64,000 nucleotides of DNA, taken from the NCBI GenBank assembly GCA_030068145.1, contig JAPJBO010000128.1:291698-355697 (forward strand), written 5' to 3'. The DNA comes from Diplonema papillatum (Eukaryota; Euglenozoa; Diplonemea; Diplonemida; Diplonemidae). Shown in pieces: positions 44,011 through 54,289 of this stretch; within the stretch, counting starts at the first letter, position 1, and each line of letters begins with the position of its first letter. The notes under the pieces were generated by a model. The model saw only the letters and a program-made list of their open reading frames with translations, ran no database searches and was not told the origin of the DNA. The translations under genes and the position numbers were made by a program.

Positions 44011-44295
44011 CACATGAAACTATGAGTTTCTGACCATTATTACATCCAGCACAAGGGGCTGGTTTGCCCGTCGTGATTAGGTTTCTCCTCAAGATGAAAC
44101 CATTCCTTCCTTCCTGCGAAGACCACCGGGCGGCATTCCAACGGTTAGCTAGGAGAAACAACCCACTACCTGTGTTGTTCGTACGTGCACTTCCGCACCT
44201 CCTGTACTGCAAGCGTCTACCGTGACATGTGATCAACCTCCTGTTCCCTTGTTTGCTTCAAAATCAATGTACTTATCCACACGACAGATAACCAG

Positions 44296-44528
44296 GCGTT
44301 GCAGCTGGACCTTCATAAGCACGTTGCATACCTGGAGGAAGCGCAAGAGAAGGAAAAGCACGCGCAGAAGGTGCTCAGTGACTACCGCAAAGCGGAGAAG
44401 ACGGAAGTACATCACCTGCGCGGCGAGGTCAAACGGCTGGAAGAAGAGCTGCGGAAAGTTGCCCTTGCCACTAAAGGCTTCCCATCGTACGACATCATTG
44501 AGAAACTCCGAGCGGAGGGCAACACGAG
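44296..44528 (+). CDS. Coiled-coil exon
   Basis: It follows the acceptor ATAACCAG and ends at the donor gtatgc with phase 2. It encodes ALQLDLHKHVAYLEEAQEKE, KHAQKVLSDYRKAEKTEVHH and LRGEVKRLEEELRKVALATK, a clear heptad-repeat coil. The same strand and style as the 37.4-kb exons suggest it belongs to the same gene. Its 3' phase fits the acceptor at 57178 (AG plus C gives serine). Confidence 0.6.
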
Positions 44529-44696
44529 GTATGCCAATTTCACGTTTCTAAGCAGCCTCGCAATAATCGCAAAAGGACGCCACCGGCAGCACACCATTTT
44601 TCTTCTTTGTGTATACGCATCTGCTTTGTACGAAATACTCCAGGACCGCCAATTGCTAAAAGTACATTTGCGCCGGTAAAGACCGGCGCGCAGCGA

Positions 44697-46010
44697 GGAA
44701 ACAGTAAAGTTCGGGCGAAGCTAAGTTCGGGCGAAGCAAAGCAAAGCTCGGGCGAAAGCAAAGTTCGGGCAAAGCGAAGTTCTGGCGAAGCAAGTTCGGG
44801 CGATGCAAAGTTCTGGTCAAGCAAAGTTCTGGTCAAGCTAAGCTCTGGCGAAGCAAAGTTCGGGTGAAGCAAAGTTCGGCGAAGCCAAGTCAAAGCAAAG
44901 TTCAGGTGAAGCTAAGTTCTGGCGAAACAAAGTTCGGGCGAAGCTAAGTCAAAGGAAAGTTCGGGTGAAGCTAAGTTCGGCGAAGCCAAGTCAGCAGCAA
45001 GTTCGGGTGAAGCTAAGTTCTGGGGAGGCTAAGTTCTGGTGAAGCAAAGTTCGGGGGAAACAAAGTTCGAGTGAAGCTAAGTTCTGGTAGTAAAGTTCGG
45101 GCGAAGCTAAGTCAAAGCAAAGTTCGGGTGAAGCTAAGTTCTGGGGAGGCTAGCAAAGTTCCGGCGAAGCTAAGTTCTGGTGAAGCTAAGTTCGGCGAGC
45201 AAAGCAAAGTTCGGGTGAAGCTCAGTTCTGGGAAGGCTAAATTCTAGTGAAGCAATGTTCGGGCGACACAAAGTTCGGGTGAAGCTTAGTTCTGGGGAAG
45301 TTCTGGTAAGCAAAGTTCTGGTGAAAAAAACTCGGCAGCAAAGTTCGGGCGATGCTAAGTTCTGGTGAAGTAAAGTTCGGGCGAAGCTAAGTCAAAGCAA
45401 AGTGCAAAGTTCGGGCGAAGCAAAGCAAAGTTCGGGCGAAGCTAAGTTCGGCGAAGCAAAGCAAGGTTCGGGTGAAGCTAACTTCTGGGGAGGCTAAGTT
45501 CTGGTGAAAGCAAAGTTCAGGCGAAGCTAAGTTCTGGTGAAGCTAAGTTCGGCGAAGCAAAGCAAAGTTCGGGTGAAGCTAAGTTCTGGGGAGGCTAAGT
45601 TCTGGTGAAAGCAAAGTTCGGGCGAAGCAAAGCAAAGTTCGGGCGATGCTAAGTTCTGGTGAAGTCAAGTTCGGGCGAAGCTAAGCAAAGTGCAAAGTTC
45701 GGGCGAAGCAAAGCAAAGTTCGGGCGAAGCTAAGTTCTGGTGAAGCTTCGTTCTGGCTCGTGAGGCTAAGCAAAGCAAAGTTCGGGTGAAGCTGAGTTCT
45801 GGGGAGGCTAAGTTCTGGTGAAGCAAAGTTCGGGCGAAACAAAGTTCGAGTGAAGCTAAGTTCTGGGGAAGTTCTGGTGAAGCAAAGTTCGGCAGCAAAG
45901 TTCGGGCGATGCTAAGTAGTGGTAGTAAAGTTCGGGCGAAGCTAAGTCAAAGCAAAGTGCAAAGTTCGGGCGAAGCAAAGCAAAATTCGGGCGAAGCTAA
46001 GTTCCGTCCG
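44697..46010. repeat. 1.3-kb satellite of short AAGTTCGGGCGAAGC units
   Basis: It is built almost entirely from interchanged ~15-20 bp words: AAGTTCGGGCGAAGC, TAAGTTCTGGTGAAGC, AAGTTCTGGGGAGGC and CAAAGCAAAG. Higher-order repetition is visible, with longer blocks recurring every ~150-350 bp. Frames in either direction are repeat by-products (ASPELCFARTLL-like). Confidence 0.95.
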
Positions 46011-46106
46011 GGCCTGAAGTATGCAAATACCCGGTGCCAATAATCACGGGTCAAGAAAACCCCGGAGCGAGGGAATTGACCGAAGACCGAGGGGAACCAA
46101 AAAAAA

Positions 46107-46180
46107 GGTCCTCGGCGGGGTTCGAACCCGGGAACTTCAGCCCTAAACCCTGGCGCCGTTCACTCTGCCATCACGGTGTC
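46107..46180 (-). pseudogene. tRNA-like sequence with intact A and B boxes
   Basis: On the minus strand, TGGCAGAGTGAACGG matches the RNA polymerase III A box and GGGTTCGAACCCC the B box, spaced as in a tRNA. The T arm pairs well. The acceptor stem pairs at only about four of seven positions and the anticodon stem is poor (CAG/CTG around GGTTTAGGG). It is more likely a decayed tRNA or the head of a tRNA-derived SINE than a working tRNA. Confidence 0.45.
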
Positions 46181-46375
46181 AATTTCCAGGGGCAAAAAAG
46201 CTATGACCGCTGACAAAAATTCTGACCCAAAAAAACACTACGAAAAAGTGCCCCCGGGCTTCGCCCCCGACCCCCTAAAAAGTGGGGTTGGCTCGATGGA
46301 GCTATTAGCATACCTCTAGTCTCGGAATATCAGAAGAGGAAATGCGCTGGAGGCCACTCCGCCGATCGTACACGT

Positions 46376-47400
46376 TCATCGAAAAACGTCTATTCTTAAG
46401 TGTATCGCTTCTCCCTCTAGCCTCCGTCGGAGTAAACACTGGGTGGCCCCTCCGAGAATTCGAAAAGCGGGCCCGACCGCGTCTGTCGCGCCAGACGTAC
46501 TAATCTCGCGGTTAGTGGACCCGGTGGCAGGTACTCGGGCGGCCTTCGCCTCAGGTATATCTGGAGGCCAACCGCCTGGCCCCGGCTTCTCGACTTCGGT
46601 CACGTCCCCTGCCGGCAGGACTCGCACATCGGGAACCCGAGCGCGAGACAAGACCGTCGCCACCATCGGCGCGGGTGTGCCTTTTCGCTTCCAGTTTGGC
46701 GACGACTTCTTGAACCTGAGACGACTCCAAACAAAACGCACGAGGGCGGTATCGACCGGCGTGTCCTTCTCGACGAAGCTTTGAAACTGCGCCACCAGCC
46801 GCTCGGCTTCTGACGTCGACCGCTGCCCAGTCGCAAAAAGGCGTGCCGAATCGGGAGGAATCCGCTCCTTCAGCATCCGACCCAACTCGTGGCCGTCGCG
46901 AACCAGGAACAATTGGTGCTCCTCAACGGTAACGCTTGACGTGGTCGGACCATGACCGACAGCCTCTGCACGGCTTTTGACGTCTTCTGCACCGCACGAG
47001 TCCTCACACCCCTCACGCCGCGATCGGCGAGAGCCGCCATCAGGCGGGACAGATAGTTTCGAACGGTGGCCGGCTTCGCGCTCCCCGCTCGGCGCGTGCC
47101 CGTGCGTCTCCGACGAGCACCCGCGTCATGTCTGCCACTGTCGACCGGCTCACTCGCGGCTGTCCGACTTCCGGCTGCCGTTGCTGGTCGATCTTGGACG
47201 GTTGCCGTAGTAGCGGTTGCCGGGGGCGCGGCTGCCAGAGGCATGGTTCCCGTATGAACGGCCGCGAAAGGACCCCGCTCGGCGCGCGCCGTCTCGCGCT
47301 TCTGGTTGGGCGGCCTGTTTCGCCTTTGCCGTCTTCTTCTCGTGTGAGTTGCTGGTGTGCGAGGCATGTCTCAACCGGGACTGTGCCCTGCTAGGTCTGC
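46376..47400 (-). pseudogene. Tyrosine-recombinase element remnant
   Basis: Minus-strand frames overlap with one shift near 46900. The first part reads KPATVRNYLSRLMAALADRG, like the N-terminal core-binding domain of a tyrosine recombinase. The continuation runs EHQLFLVRDGHELGRMLKER, SEAERLVAQFQSFVEKDTP and LRFKKSSPNWKRKG. The upstream part is low-complexity and basic. No catalytic Arg-His-Tyr set is visible, so the copy is broken or only related. The 3' end shares CTCTAGCCTCCGTCG with 59960-59985. Confidence 0.4.
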
Positions 47401-47599
47401 AAAAGTGAGCTGGCAGCGCACTGCGACCAGAACAGCGGGCAGTGCCTCCTCTGCGGACGCATTTTTTCCCGCGCAAACTGCACAAGTGCTCGACACTCGA
47501 TGCACGCCAAAAAGGAACCTCGCCAACGAGAAAGCGCATGCTAACGTCTTTTGTTCAGATTATCGAGTTTTCTCTTTTCTCCCTTATGTGTTATATGCG

Positions 47600-48240
47600 A
47601 CTGTTGCCGTCATCTATTTCTTCCACGGGGCGACCGTGCGACTGATTGTACCATCCCACTCTTCCACTACTTGTATTGTGCGATTGATGCCAATAGTCGT
47701 TTCCTCCGTTAACACACGACTGACTGCACCATTTATTTCCTCCATTATCACGGTATCGGGCGATTGATTGTGTAGTCTATCTTTTTCTCCGGCGGGTTTG
47801 TGACTGCAACTTTCGTCTTCGTCTTTCTTAAATTTCTTGTAGCGTGCCGTCTTTTCCCCATCAAGATAGCGTACGACTGTGTCCGTTCCTCCACTAAACT
47901 GTATTGTGCCGTCTATTTGCTCCAGTAAACGTGCCACACGATTGTACCACCTATCTCCTCCATCGAACACGTGCTATGCGACCGATTGCGCCGGCTGTTT
48001 CCTCCATTACATCATGCATCGCTGCATTTCTCATTTCCTCCATTAACTCAGTATCTTTGCGCCGTCTGTTTCCTCCATTTGAACATCCCGTACGTTTGAT
48101 TGTGCCGTCTAGGGTTCTTCCAATATATCATGCGGTGTATCATGTCTGTTTCCACTAGAAGTTGCCAAGTGTGCCGCCTATTTTTCCTCCACGAAGAAGT
48201 ATACCCAGGCTGGTAGCCGATTGTTTCTTTCAATACAGCA
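47600..48240. repeat. Degenerate minisatellite (ATTGYGCCGTCTATTTCCTCC)
   Basis: Units of about 45-65 bp with GCGACTGATTGTRCC, TTTCCTCCATTA and ACAGTATC-like words recur from the left edge to 48240. The same words in the same orientation occur at 56870-57130. Confidence 0.75.
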
Positions 48241-48433
48241 TCACACATGCGTTCCTCCGGCAGCGTGAAGCCACGGGGGGCTCACGAACACCGGCCTGCG
48301 CAAAAAGGTTCCTCTACACGCATCGCGGCTGCAAGAAATGACACGAAGAATGAGAAGTCTTCCACACCTTCCACACGCTTCACTTGCACACGCTCGAAGT
48401 ATCCGATTTTTTTACGTCCTGATCATAGATGGC

Positions 48434-48765
48434 CGTTATATAACGTTATATAACGTTATATAACGTTATTCCCGGAGTTATTTGTTACCCCCCCCCTAAA
48501 TCCAGAAAAACCGTTATTGACCGTTATAAAACCGTTATTTGCCATTTTTGGTCGAAAAATACGTTATTTGACCGTTATAACGTTATATAACGTTATATAA
48601 CGTTATAATAACGGTATAATAACGTTATATAACGTTATAATAATTATATGAGCCAATTCACCTAGCCCCCCTGAAAATGACTTTAGCTCGATTACGCGTC
48701 GATTACACTCGATTACACTCGATTACGCTCGATTACGCTCGATTACACTCGATCAACTTTTGGGT
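48434..48765. repeat. Left-end palindromic and tandem arrays of the transposon
   Basis: TATAACGTTA runs at 48434-48475 and 48575-48640, GACCGTTATAA words between them, the spacer GAGCCAATTCACC, then (CGATTACACT)n at 48688-48752. The spacer recurs inverted just outside the second array (GGTGAATTGG). Confidence 0.9.
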
Positions 48766-48927
48766 GAATTGGGGGGGTACTGCAGTAATTGATTAACGGC
48801 GTAACACTCAGGCAATCTTGATTGGTCGGTTCAACGTACCCACTAACGCACCTTCTTCCGGGGCTAAAAAGGTGCTGATGACAGGATATTGAAATCGGAA
48901 TAAAAACAAGAATATTAGTCTGAAAAA

Positions 48928-51102
48928 ATGCCCGAGACAGGCCGTGCAGCTGGAGACCAGGAAGTTCGGGCTGACTTGCGGAAGCAGGTTGTCGAGTGCA
49001 TACGGGCTCGGGTACCAGTATCTCGCATTAGCTCGCATATATTCAATTTAGCGCAGCTAGTACTTGGGCCTTTCGGCATTCCGTGCGGGCCAGTTCCAGG
49101 CGATAGGGCTGTTCGCCGAGCGCTTGGTAGGCACCTTGTCCTCGGTGACATGGAGTTTCTGCTCCGGCTTGGGGGTGGTGACTTCGTCATTGCCGGGGAT
49201 GCAGGAGAGCTTCCGGGGAGCAAGGATATCCTCTGCCTGACGTTCTCGTACCTGGACACGATGGAGCAGAGGTGGAGGACGCGGCTTGTGCTTGCAGCAC
49301 TTGTGCGGCAGAAGGATCCAGCAACGACGACGAAGTATCTCCAGTACGTGCTGGACTACTTTCAGAAGCTGCAAGAGTCGCTCCTTGCCTTGGGGTTCGA
49401 TCTCCCTGGCGATGCACTGCTCCCAAGGATGAAGAAGGTTGTTACAGACAGAGGCCTCTTCACGACGGCTAGTGAGTTGTACGCCTGTGGGGCCGTCGAC
49501 GAGGTCATCATGGAGCCCGTGCATCGCCTGCACCTTGCTGACAAAGCCGTCCAAAAATGTCTGGCGACCGACCTTCCTTTGCGATCACTCATTCCATTGG
49601 CGTATGATTTCATCGCAGGAAACGATGCCTTCCACCACTGGCTGGAAGAAAACGCTGGCGTGAGCCCAGCAGGCGTGTTTTGGGCACCAGTCAAAGCCGG
49701 TCGGTTTTCAACACTGACGGCCGGAGCTTACAGCCTTTCAGAAGAGATTCGGGGAAAACCTCTTGCCGAGTGGGCGCGGCTTTATCTTTCCACGCGGCAA
49801 GTCCTGCTGTACGCGTCCAGCCCAATAGCAAAGAAGCGTGTGCCAAACCGGTTCCTCAAGCTGTATGAGGCCCTCGTGGGCACGTCGTTCCTTCCGAAGC
49901 TCCGCGTCCTCCGCTTGCTGTTCACGTCGCTCTGCTATCCTCTGACGCACTTGCTTTGGCATCTTGACCAGCTCGGCACCGTCAAGGAGGCGTGGTGCAG
50001 CATCCTGTGTTGCCTCTGCAAGAATGTGGGTGACCACGATCTTCAGAAATTGGTCGTGCAGGGCAAGAAGGACTGGTTCGGATGCGTCGTCCCGTTGCAG
50101 ATCCGAGTGGTGGAAACCGCATCCAAGTCGAAGCTGAAGTTCGGTGTTGTGGAACTCGAAGATGTTTTCCTTGTCGAGGACAAGCCTGGTGCAAAGCTAT
50201 CTGGATACGCAGCAGCTTTAAAAGACGCCCTCGCTCCCCATCGACAGTCCGACATACCCCAAGAAATTGAGTGTACTGCAGTCTCCGAGGAAGCCGAAGT
50301 TCTGGTTGGGCACGTAATGAAATACGTGCGGCATTTCAAGCGCCTAGAATTCGACAAGTACATCAACATGTCGAATGCAGCCAACGCACCCCCGAACTGC
50401 AATCCGAATTTAACGGAAACCCCTGTAGGTGTGGTGAAGCAGACTGTTGAAGACTGCAAGAACCAGACTGTCACCGATGAGGTACTCAGGGGTATAGCTG
50501 TTATTCGAGGAGGAAACGAACCTGAGATCAGCGAGTGGCTGCTTCGGGACTGCGCCGTTTCGACTCTTTGTGATACGGTGTACCGTTCATGGGAAAACTG
50601 CATTGAAAGGTCCCACCGCCTGGCAGACGAGTTCGAAGCACACACCCAGCGAAAACAGAATCTTGCTGATGAAAGCCAGCGCAAGCGCGATGCAAGGGAA
50701 GAGATCGCGAAGACACGCTTGGAGGCAATCGAGCAGTTGACCCCGAAGGAGATTGCTGAAAACGGCACTCGCGCATGCGTATTGAGTCAAAGCATGAAGC
50801 GACGCCTTCCCAAAAAGGGCAAAATGAGCGACCTTCTCGAAGCCATCATCGCCTTCGACAAGTCCGACTTCAAGCTGCCGACTACCTACGGCAAGGTCGG
50901 GCGAAAGCGTCCGGAGAAGCCCGGGGGAAAGCACTCTGTGAAACGTCGGAAAAAGAACCCTACGGTTAAGGCTGGGAAATCATCGAACAAGTCAGGCAGT
51001 AGTACCTCGTCCAATGGGTCCGACAATTCCGACGAGTCCGACAATTCTGACGAGTCCGACGAGTCCGACAGCGCCGACGATTCGTCAAGCGCTGACTCCT
51101 GA
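48928..51102 (+). CDS. Transposon ORF1, candidate transposase (RNase-H/hAT-like)
   Basis: This intact 724-residue frame starts at ATG 48928. I do not recognise it by name. Residues 84-116 (GDFVIAGDAGELPG then ILCLTFSYLD) look like the first strand of an RNase-H fold with Asp91. VVTDRGLFTTASELYACG (172-189) places Asp174 in the position of the second catalytic Asp. VHRLHLADKAVQKCL resembles the histidine-containing block that follows in hAT-type transposases. A long helical region follows, with CILCCLCKN among it. A charged coil (HTQRKQNLADESQRKRDARE), a basic stretch (KHSVKRRKKNP) and an acidic Ser/Asp tail complete the protein. Nuclear action on its own termini is expected. The catalytic assignment is inference from pattern only. 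Confidence 0.8.
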   Translation: MPETGRAAGDQEVRADLRKQVVECIRARVPVSRISSHIFNLAQLVLGPFGIPCGPVPGDRAVRRALGRHLVLGDMEFLLRLGGGDFVIAGDAGELPGSKDILCLTFSYLDTMEQRWRTRLVLAALVRQKDPATTTKYLQYVLDYFQKLQESLLALGFDLPGDALLPRMKKVVTDRGLFTTASELYACGAVDEVIMEPVHRLHLADKAVQKCLATDLPLRSLIPLAYDFIAGNDAFHHWLEENAGVSPAGVFWAPVKAGRFSTLTAGAYSLSEEIRGKPLAEWARLYLSTRQVLLYASSPIAKKRVPNRFLKLYEALVGTSFLPKLRVLRLLFTSLCYPLTHLLWHLDQLGTVKEAWCSILCCLCKNVGDHDLQKLVVQGKKDWFGCVVPLQIRVVETASKSKLKFGVVELEDVFLVEDKPGAKLSGYAAALKDALAPHRQSDIPQEIECTAVSEEAEVLVGHVMKYVRHFKRLEFDKYINMSNAANAPPNCNPNLTETPVGVVKQTVEDCKNQTVTDEVLRGIAVIRGGNEPEISEWLLRDCAVSTLCDTVYRSWENCIERSHRLADEFEAHTQRKQNLADESQRKRDAREEIAKTRLEAIEQLTPKEIAENGTRACVLSQSMKRRLPKKGKMSDLLEAIIAFDKSDFKLPTTYGKVGRKRPEKPGGKHSVKRRKKNPTVKAGKSSNKSGSSTSSNGSDNSDESDNSDESDESDSADDSSSADS

Positions 51103-51431
51103 TTAACCATGGGTCACTTTAGCTTCTCGTTCCTCTGCTCAAGTAATTTTGTTTGCGGTCAGCAGGCTCATTTTCATTCAGACGACGTCCTCATTCTTGC
51201 TGCTCTTACATAAACCATCTGGCCTGTACGGACTCTACGAAAACGCATGCCGTCATATGTTTGTCCCATCTCTCTTGCGTTCTTGTCGTTCTCTATCAGT
51301 GGCTGTCGTGCATTCGATGCCTTGTCTCGAATGTTGTGTGCGTTCAAGCGTGTGATCTGGTTGTGCTTCGCTTCGTGCTGCATTGATAATCTTTCATTGT
51401 GAACTTTATTGCAGGGGGTTTGAATTCTAAG

Positions 51432-52457
51432 ATGCCGCGCGAGAATGAGATCAGCTTCACCATGAAGGTGATTTGGGGGGAGCGCACAAAAAAGCTCCTT
51501 ACCAAAAAGGACCGAACAGCGGCCGCAGAGGCCGTTTTGTACGTTGAGCAGGGGGGTGACGACCTTGCGCAGTACGTCAAAAAGGCACGAGACGCAGCGG
51601 TGCCGATCGCGCGAAGGGAGGGCTTTACTGTCTCCCTAGCCCCCACCGCCGTTCGGTACACGCTGCCGAAATCCGCCGCGCGCCTCGACGACGATGACAC
51701 CGGCATCCGCGAGGTCGTTGGGCCGGCGGACTTGTTCGCAGCAGCCAGAGCGGACGCACGACAGCTTATTGTCGTGCTGGACGCAACCGAGAAGCGGGCG
51801 GCAGGCAAGCAAGCGAACACAGCGGCCCAGCTAGCCGCTAAGTTAACCGGCGCCGACCTGCAACCGGCCTTCAAGGTCGGTAAAGGCATCTCGCCCACCG
51901 TATCTTGCGTGGGATGCTCAAAGGTGGTGTTCGTCGCCAAGGAGGGGGACAAGGACAAGCTCAGGCTAGCCCCCTACGAAGCCCACATAAGCGGCTGTGA
52001 AAAGGGCGCCGCTCTGCTGGAGAAGACCGCGGTGGCTGCGGTCGAGAAGAAGCGAGGGTCTCATTTGCAAGACTCTCGAGTTGGGGCTCAAGCGCGACGA
52101 GAGGAAGAAAGGCGAGCCGCTGCCGCGAAAGAGGATCTGTCCAGCTACAGATCTCTTTTCGACATCTGGAAGAAGCCGAAGCCGACGAAGCCTGCAGGCA
52201 CGAGCACAGCCGAAGACAGGGCCTCGGAGCTACCGGATGCTGACCCGCCGGGGGAGCTACCGGATGCTGACCCGCCGGTGGAGCTACCGGATGCTGACCC
52301 GCCGGTGGAGCAACCGGATGCTGACCAGCCGGTGGAGCTACCGGATGCTGACCAGCCGGTGGAGCTACCGGATGCTGACCCGCCAGGGACTGTCCTGGTG
52401 AAGAGGAAGGCAGAGGAGTGCCAAGAGCCGAGGAAGAAGCTCGTCTTTCTGCTGTAG
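51432..52457 (+). CDS. Transposon ORF2, zinc-finger-like protein with decapeptide-type repeats
   Basis: A 341-residue frame is read from ATG 51432; an earlier GTG is in frame, and an AG acceptor-like site (TTTATTGCAG) lies just before. The centre holds CVGCSKVVFV followed by YEAHISGCEKG, a CxxC...HxxxC arrangement as in BED-like DNA-binding fingers. A 27-bp unit encoding ELPDADPPV is repeated six times (52228-52389). The C-terminus is basic (VKRKAEECQEPRKKL). Accessory DNA-binding proteins with such fingers are common in larger DNA transposons. No homologue is recognised. Confidence 0.7.
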   Translation: MPRENEISFTMKVIWGERTKKLLTKKDRTAAAEAVLYVEQGGDDLAQYVKKARDAAVPIARREGFTVSLAPTAVRYTLPKSAARLDDDDTGIREVVGPADLFAAARADARQLIVVLDATEKRAAGKQANTAAQLAAKLTGADLQPAFKVGKGISPTVSCVGCSKVVFVAKEGDKDKLRLAPYEAHISGCEKGAALLEKTAVAAVEKKRGSHLQDSRVGAQARREEERRAAAAKEDLSSYRSLFDIWKKPKPTKPAGTSTAEDRASELPDADPPGELPDADPPVELPDADPPVEQPDADQPVELPDADQPVELPDADPPGTVLVKRKAEECQEPRKKLVFLL

Positions 52458-52769
52458 TGCTGCAACGCAAGGTGCGGATTTCGTGTGCTTTCGAGCGGCC
52501 TAGCGCTTCTTCTTTTTTCATCATCGTTCATCATCCCGTCTTGCTAGGCTGCTCACAGTCGCTCGAAGATCTTTGTCCCTTTTCGCCACCAACTCGCCTG
52601 CAGTCCCCGAAAGCTTCCGGTCTCATATGCACATCGCCCACTTGCCTGCGGTTTCCGTCCCTCGTATGCTTATGCTTGGCACTTCTGGGGCCAGACAGTG
52701 GTCAACATGGTCGCCCATGGGCCAGTCAGGGGTCCACCAGTGGTCGAACCCAAAATACTAGTGTCAATC

Positions 52770-52960
52770 TCGATCACACTCTACAACGCTCTACTACACT
52801 CTACTACACTCTATTACGCTCGATTACGCTCGATTACACTCGATTACGCTCGATTACGCTCGATTACACTCGATCAGGGGGTAGGTGAATTGGCTCAAAT
52901 AACGTTATATAACGTTATAATAACAACGTTATATAACGTTATATAACGTTATATAACGGT
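52770..52960. repeat. Internal array: CGATTACACT run plus TATAACGTTA run
   Basis: Units change gradually from CTCTACTACA to CGATTACGCT (52777-52874). These are followed by GGTAGGTGAATTGGCTC, the inverse of the left-end spacer, and by a TATAACGTTA array (52900-52958). It thus mirrors the left end but inside the element, which suggests a captured or nested end. Confidence 0.85.
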
Positions 52961-52984
52961 TTTTTACCAATCCATGGGAGGTCA

Positions 52985-53295
52985 CACTGTCCTCCAGATT
53001 TTGGTCATTTTTGGCCATTTTTGCCACATTTTCCAGATTTTGGCCAATTTTGGTTATTTTTGCCAATTTTTCCAGATTTTGGTCAATGTTGACCAGTTTT
53101 GCCGTGTTTTCCAGATTTTGGCCCATTTTGGCCGTTTTTACCGATTTGGCCAGGATTGGCCATTTTTGCCATGTTTTTCAAAAATTTGGCTATTTTTGCC
53201 GATTTTTCCAGGTTTTGGTCATTTTTGGCCAGTTTTGCCATGTTTTCCAGACTTTGCCCATTTTGGCCGTTTTTGCCGATTTTTCCAGGGTTTTG
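52985..53295. repeat. Tandem array of TTTTGGCCATTTTTGCC words
   Basis: Units of about 20-40 bp (TTTTCCAGATTTTGG, CATTTTTGCC, GTTTTTGCCGATTT). The same array occurs in reverse complement at 54290-54690 (CGGCAAAAATGGCCGAAATC, TGGAAAAA), so the pair forms a long imperfect inverted repeat around ORF3. Confidence 0.9.
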
Positions 53296-53390
53296 GTCAT
53301 TTATGCCCTGCCCCTCACCAGAGCTATTCTTGTCTGAGTTTCTTAAACCCGCACAAGCTCGAACAGGCAGTCCGTGCGCGGAAAAAAAAA

Positions 53391-53476
53391 AAGGTCGAAA
53401 GACACCAATCTGTACACCCATTCGGGATCGTCGGAAACACAAAAACACGTGTACCGCCCCACCCGCTTCGATTTCA
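53391..53476 (+). repeat. Repeat family B in the transposon, ending at an acceptor-like site
   Basis: AAGGTCGAAAGACACCAATC then CCATTCGGGATCGTCGGAAA is the same family as at 57779-57839, 31655-31707 and 61621-61650. It ends CCGCTTCGATTTCAG, a good 3' splice site 34 bases before the ATG of ORF3, so the transposon may itself carry an intron ending in this repeat. Confidence 0.75.
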
Positions 53477-53509
53477 GCCACACTAGTCTTTCCAAAGGGA
53501 ATATCGACT

Positions 53510-53860
53510 ATGCCTGCGAAAAGCTCCCCGAAGGTCCAGCCGAAGCCGAAGGTTCAACCTAAAGCTCAGCCGAAAGCTCAGCCGAAGACCCCAGGTACAC
53601 AGCGCAAACGGCCTCGCGCCGAAAGTACGGATAGCAACAGCAGCAGCAGCAGCGCCTCGGTTGCAAAGGCGCGACGCGGAAGGAAGAAGGTGGCGGAAAC
53701 GCTGCGCGTCGAGGCCTTGTCCCGCGACCTGGCATTGACTGGCCCCAGCGTTCTCCCTGTCACGAAACCACCAAGTAAGAGCCCGGAACAACGATTCATC
53801 GACCGGATCAAGAAAACCGACCCCGGGCTGGCTGGGTTCTACGGGAAGCGCCAGCTGTGA
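53510..53860 (+). CDS. Transposon ORF3, small basic protein
   Basis: A 116-residue frame starts at ATG 53510. The N-terminal third is a Lys/Pro/Gln repeat (KVQPKPKVQPKAQPKAQPK), followed by KRPRAESTDS, a serine run and ARRGRKK. The C-terminal part, EQRFIDRIKKTDPGLAGFYG, looks like a folded short motif. The basic, disordered N-terminus suggests nucleic-acid binding. Frames upstream of this ATG run through the tandem array and are not real. Confidence 0.55.
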   Translation: MPAKSSPKVQPKPKVQPKAQPKAQPKTPGTQRKRPRAESTDSNSSSSSASVAKARRGRKKVAETLRVEALSRDLALTGPSVLPVTKPPSKSPEQRFIDRIKKTDPGLAGFYGKRQL

Positions 53861-54289
53861 CTGCTCGACTTTGCATGTCTCGTGCTCATCATGCACCCAT
53901 ATTTGGTACTGGGACCTTGTCTGACTGGCATAGTACGCAACGGTCTGCCGAGTGGACAAGCTTGGACAAGTTGGACTCCAGTGGCCGGATCATGCTGGTG
54001 ACATCTGCTGCCTCACGAAGGACACTGCAAACGACCGTTACGGGCCACCGACTGAGGGACACGCGCCGGAAACCCAAAACTGCAGACATCCACATCCCAA
54101 GAACAACATCGCACAGTGAAAGAGTCATGTGAATCCGGAAGGATCGCGTTTGTCGCGCTTGGGTGGAAGTCCGCAAGAAAATAAGTAAAAGAGAAAAAGC
54201 TCTGGGGAGGGGCTATACGGACCCCTGAGGACCGGTTACTACGAATTCTTTTCGGACCAGGGTTTGTTTCCGAACAGTTTTTGTGACCG

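Noticed and set aside
44607..45898. Small frames in the AAGTTCGGGCGAAGC satellite
   Set aside because: Repetitive translation of a satellite; no independent support.
46107..46180. A functional tRNA gene
   Set aside because: Acceptor and anticodon stems pair poorly, so only the promoter boxes are supported.
48434..48475. TATAACGTTA runs as telomere-like repeats
   Set aside because: They are palindromic, occur at both ends of a transposon and once inside it, and do not resemble G-rich telomere repeats.
53011..53509. Open frames through the TTTTGGCC array as N-terminal extensions of ORF3
   Set aside because: They translate tandem repeats (FGHFCHIFQILANF-like) and cross a probable 3' splice site; the ATG at 53510 is more likely.
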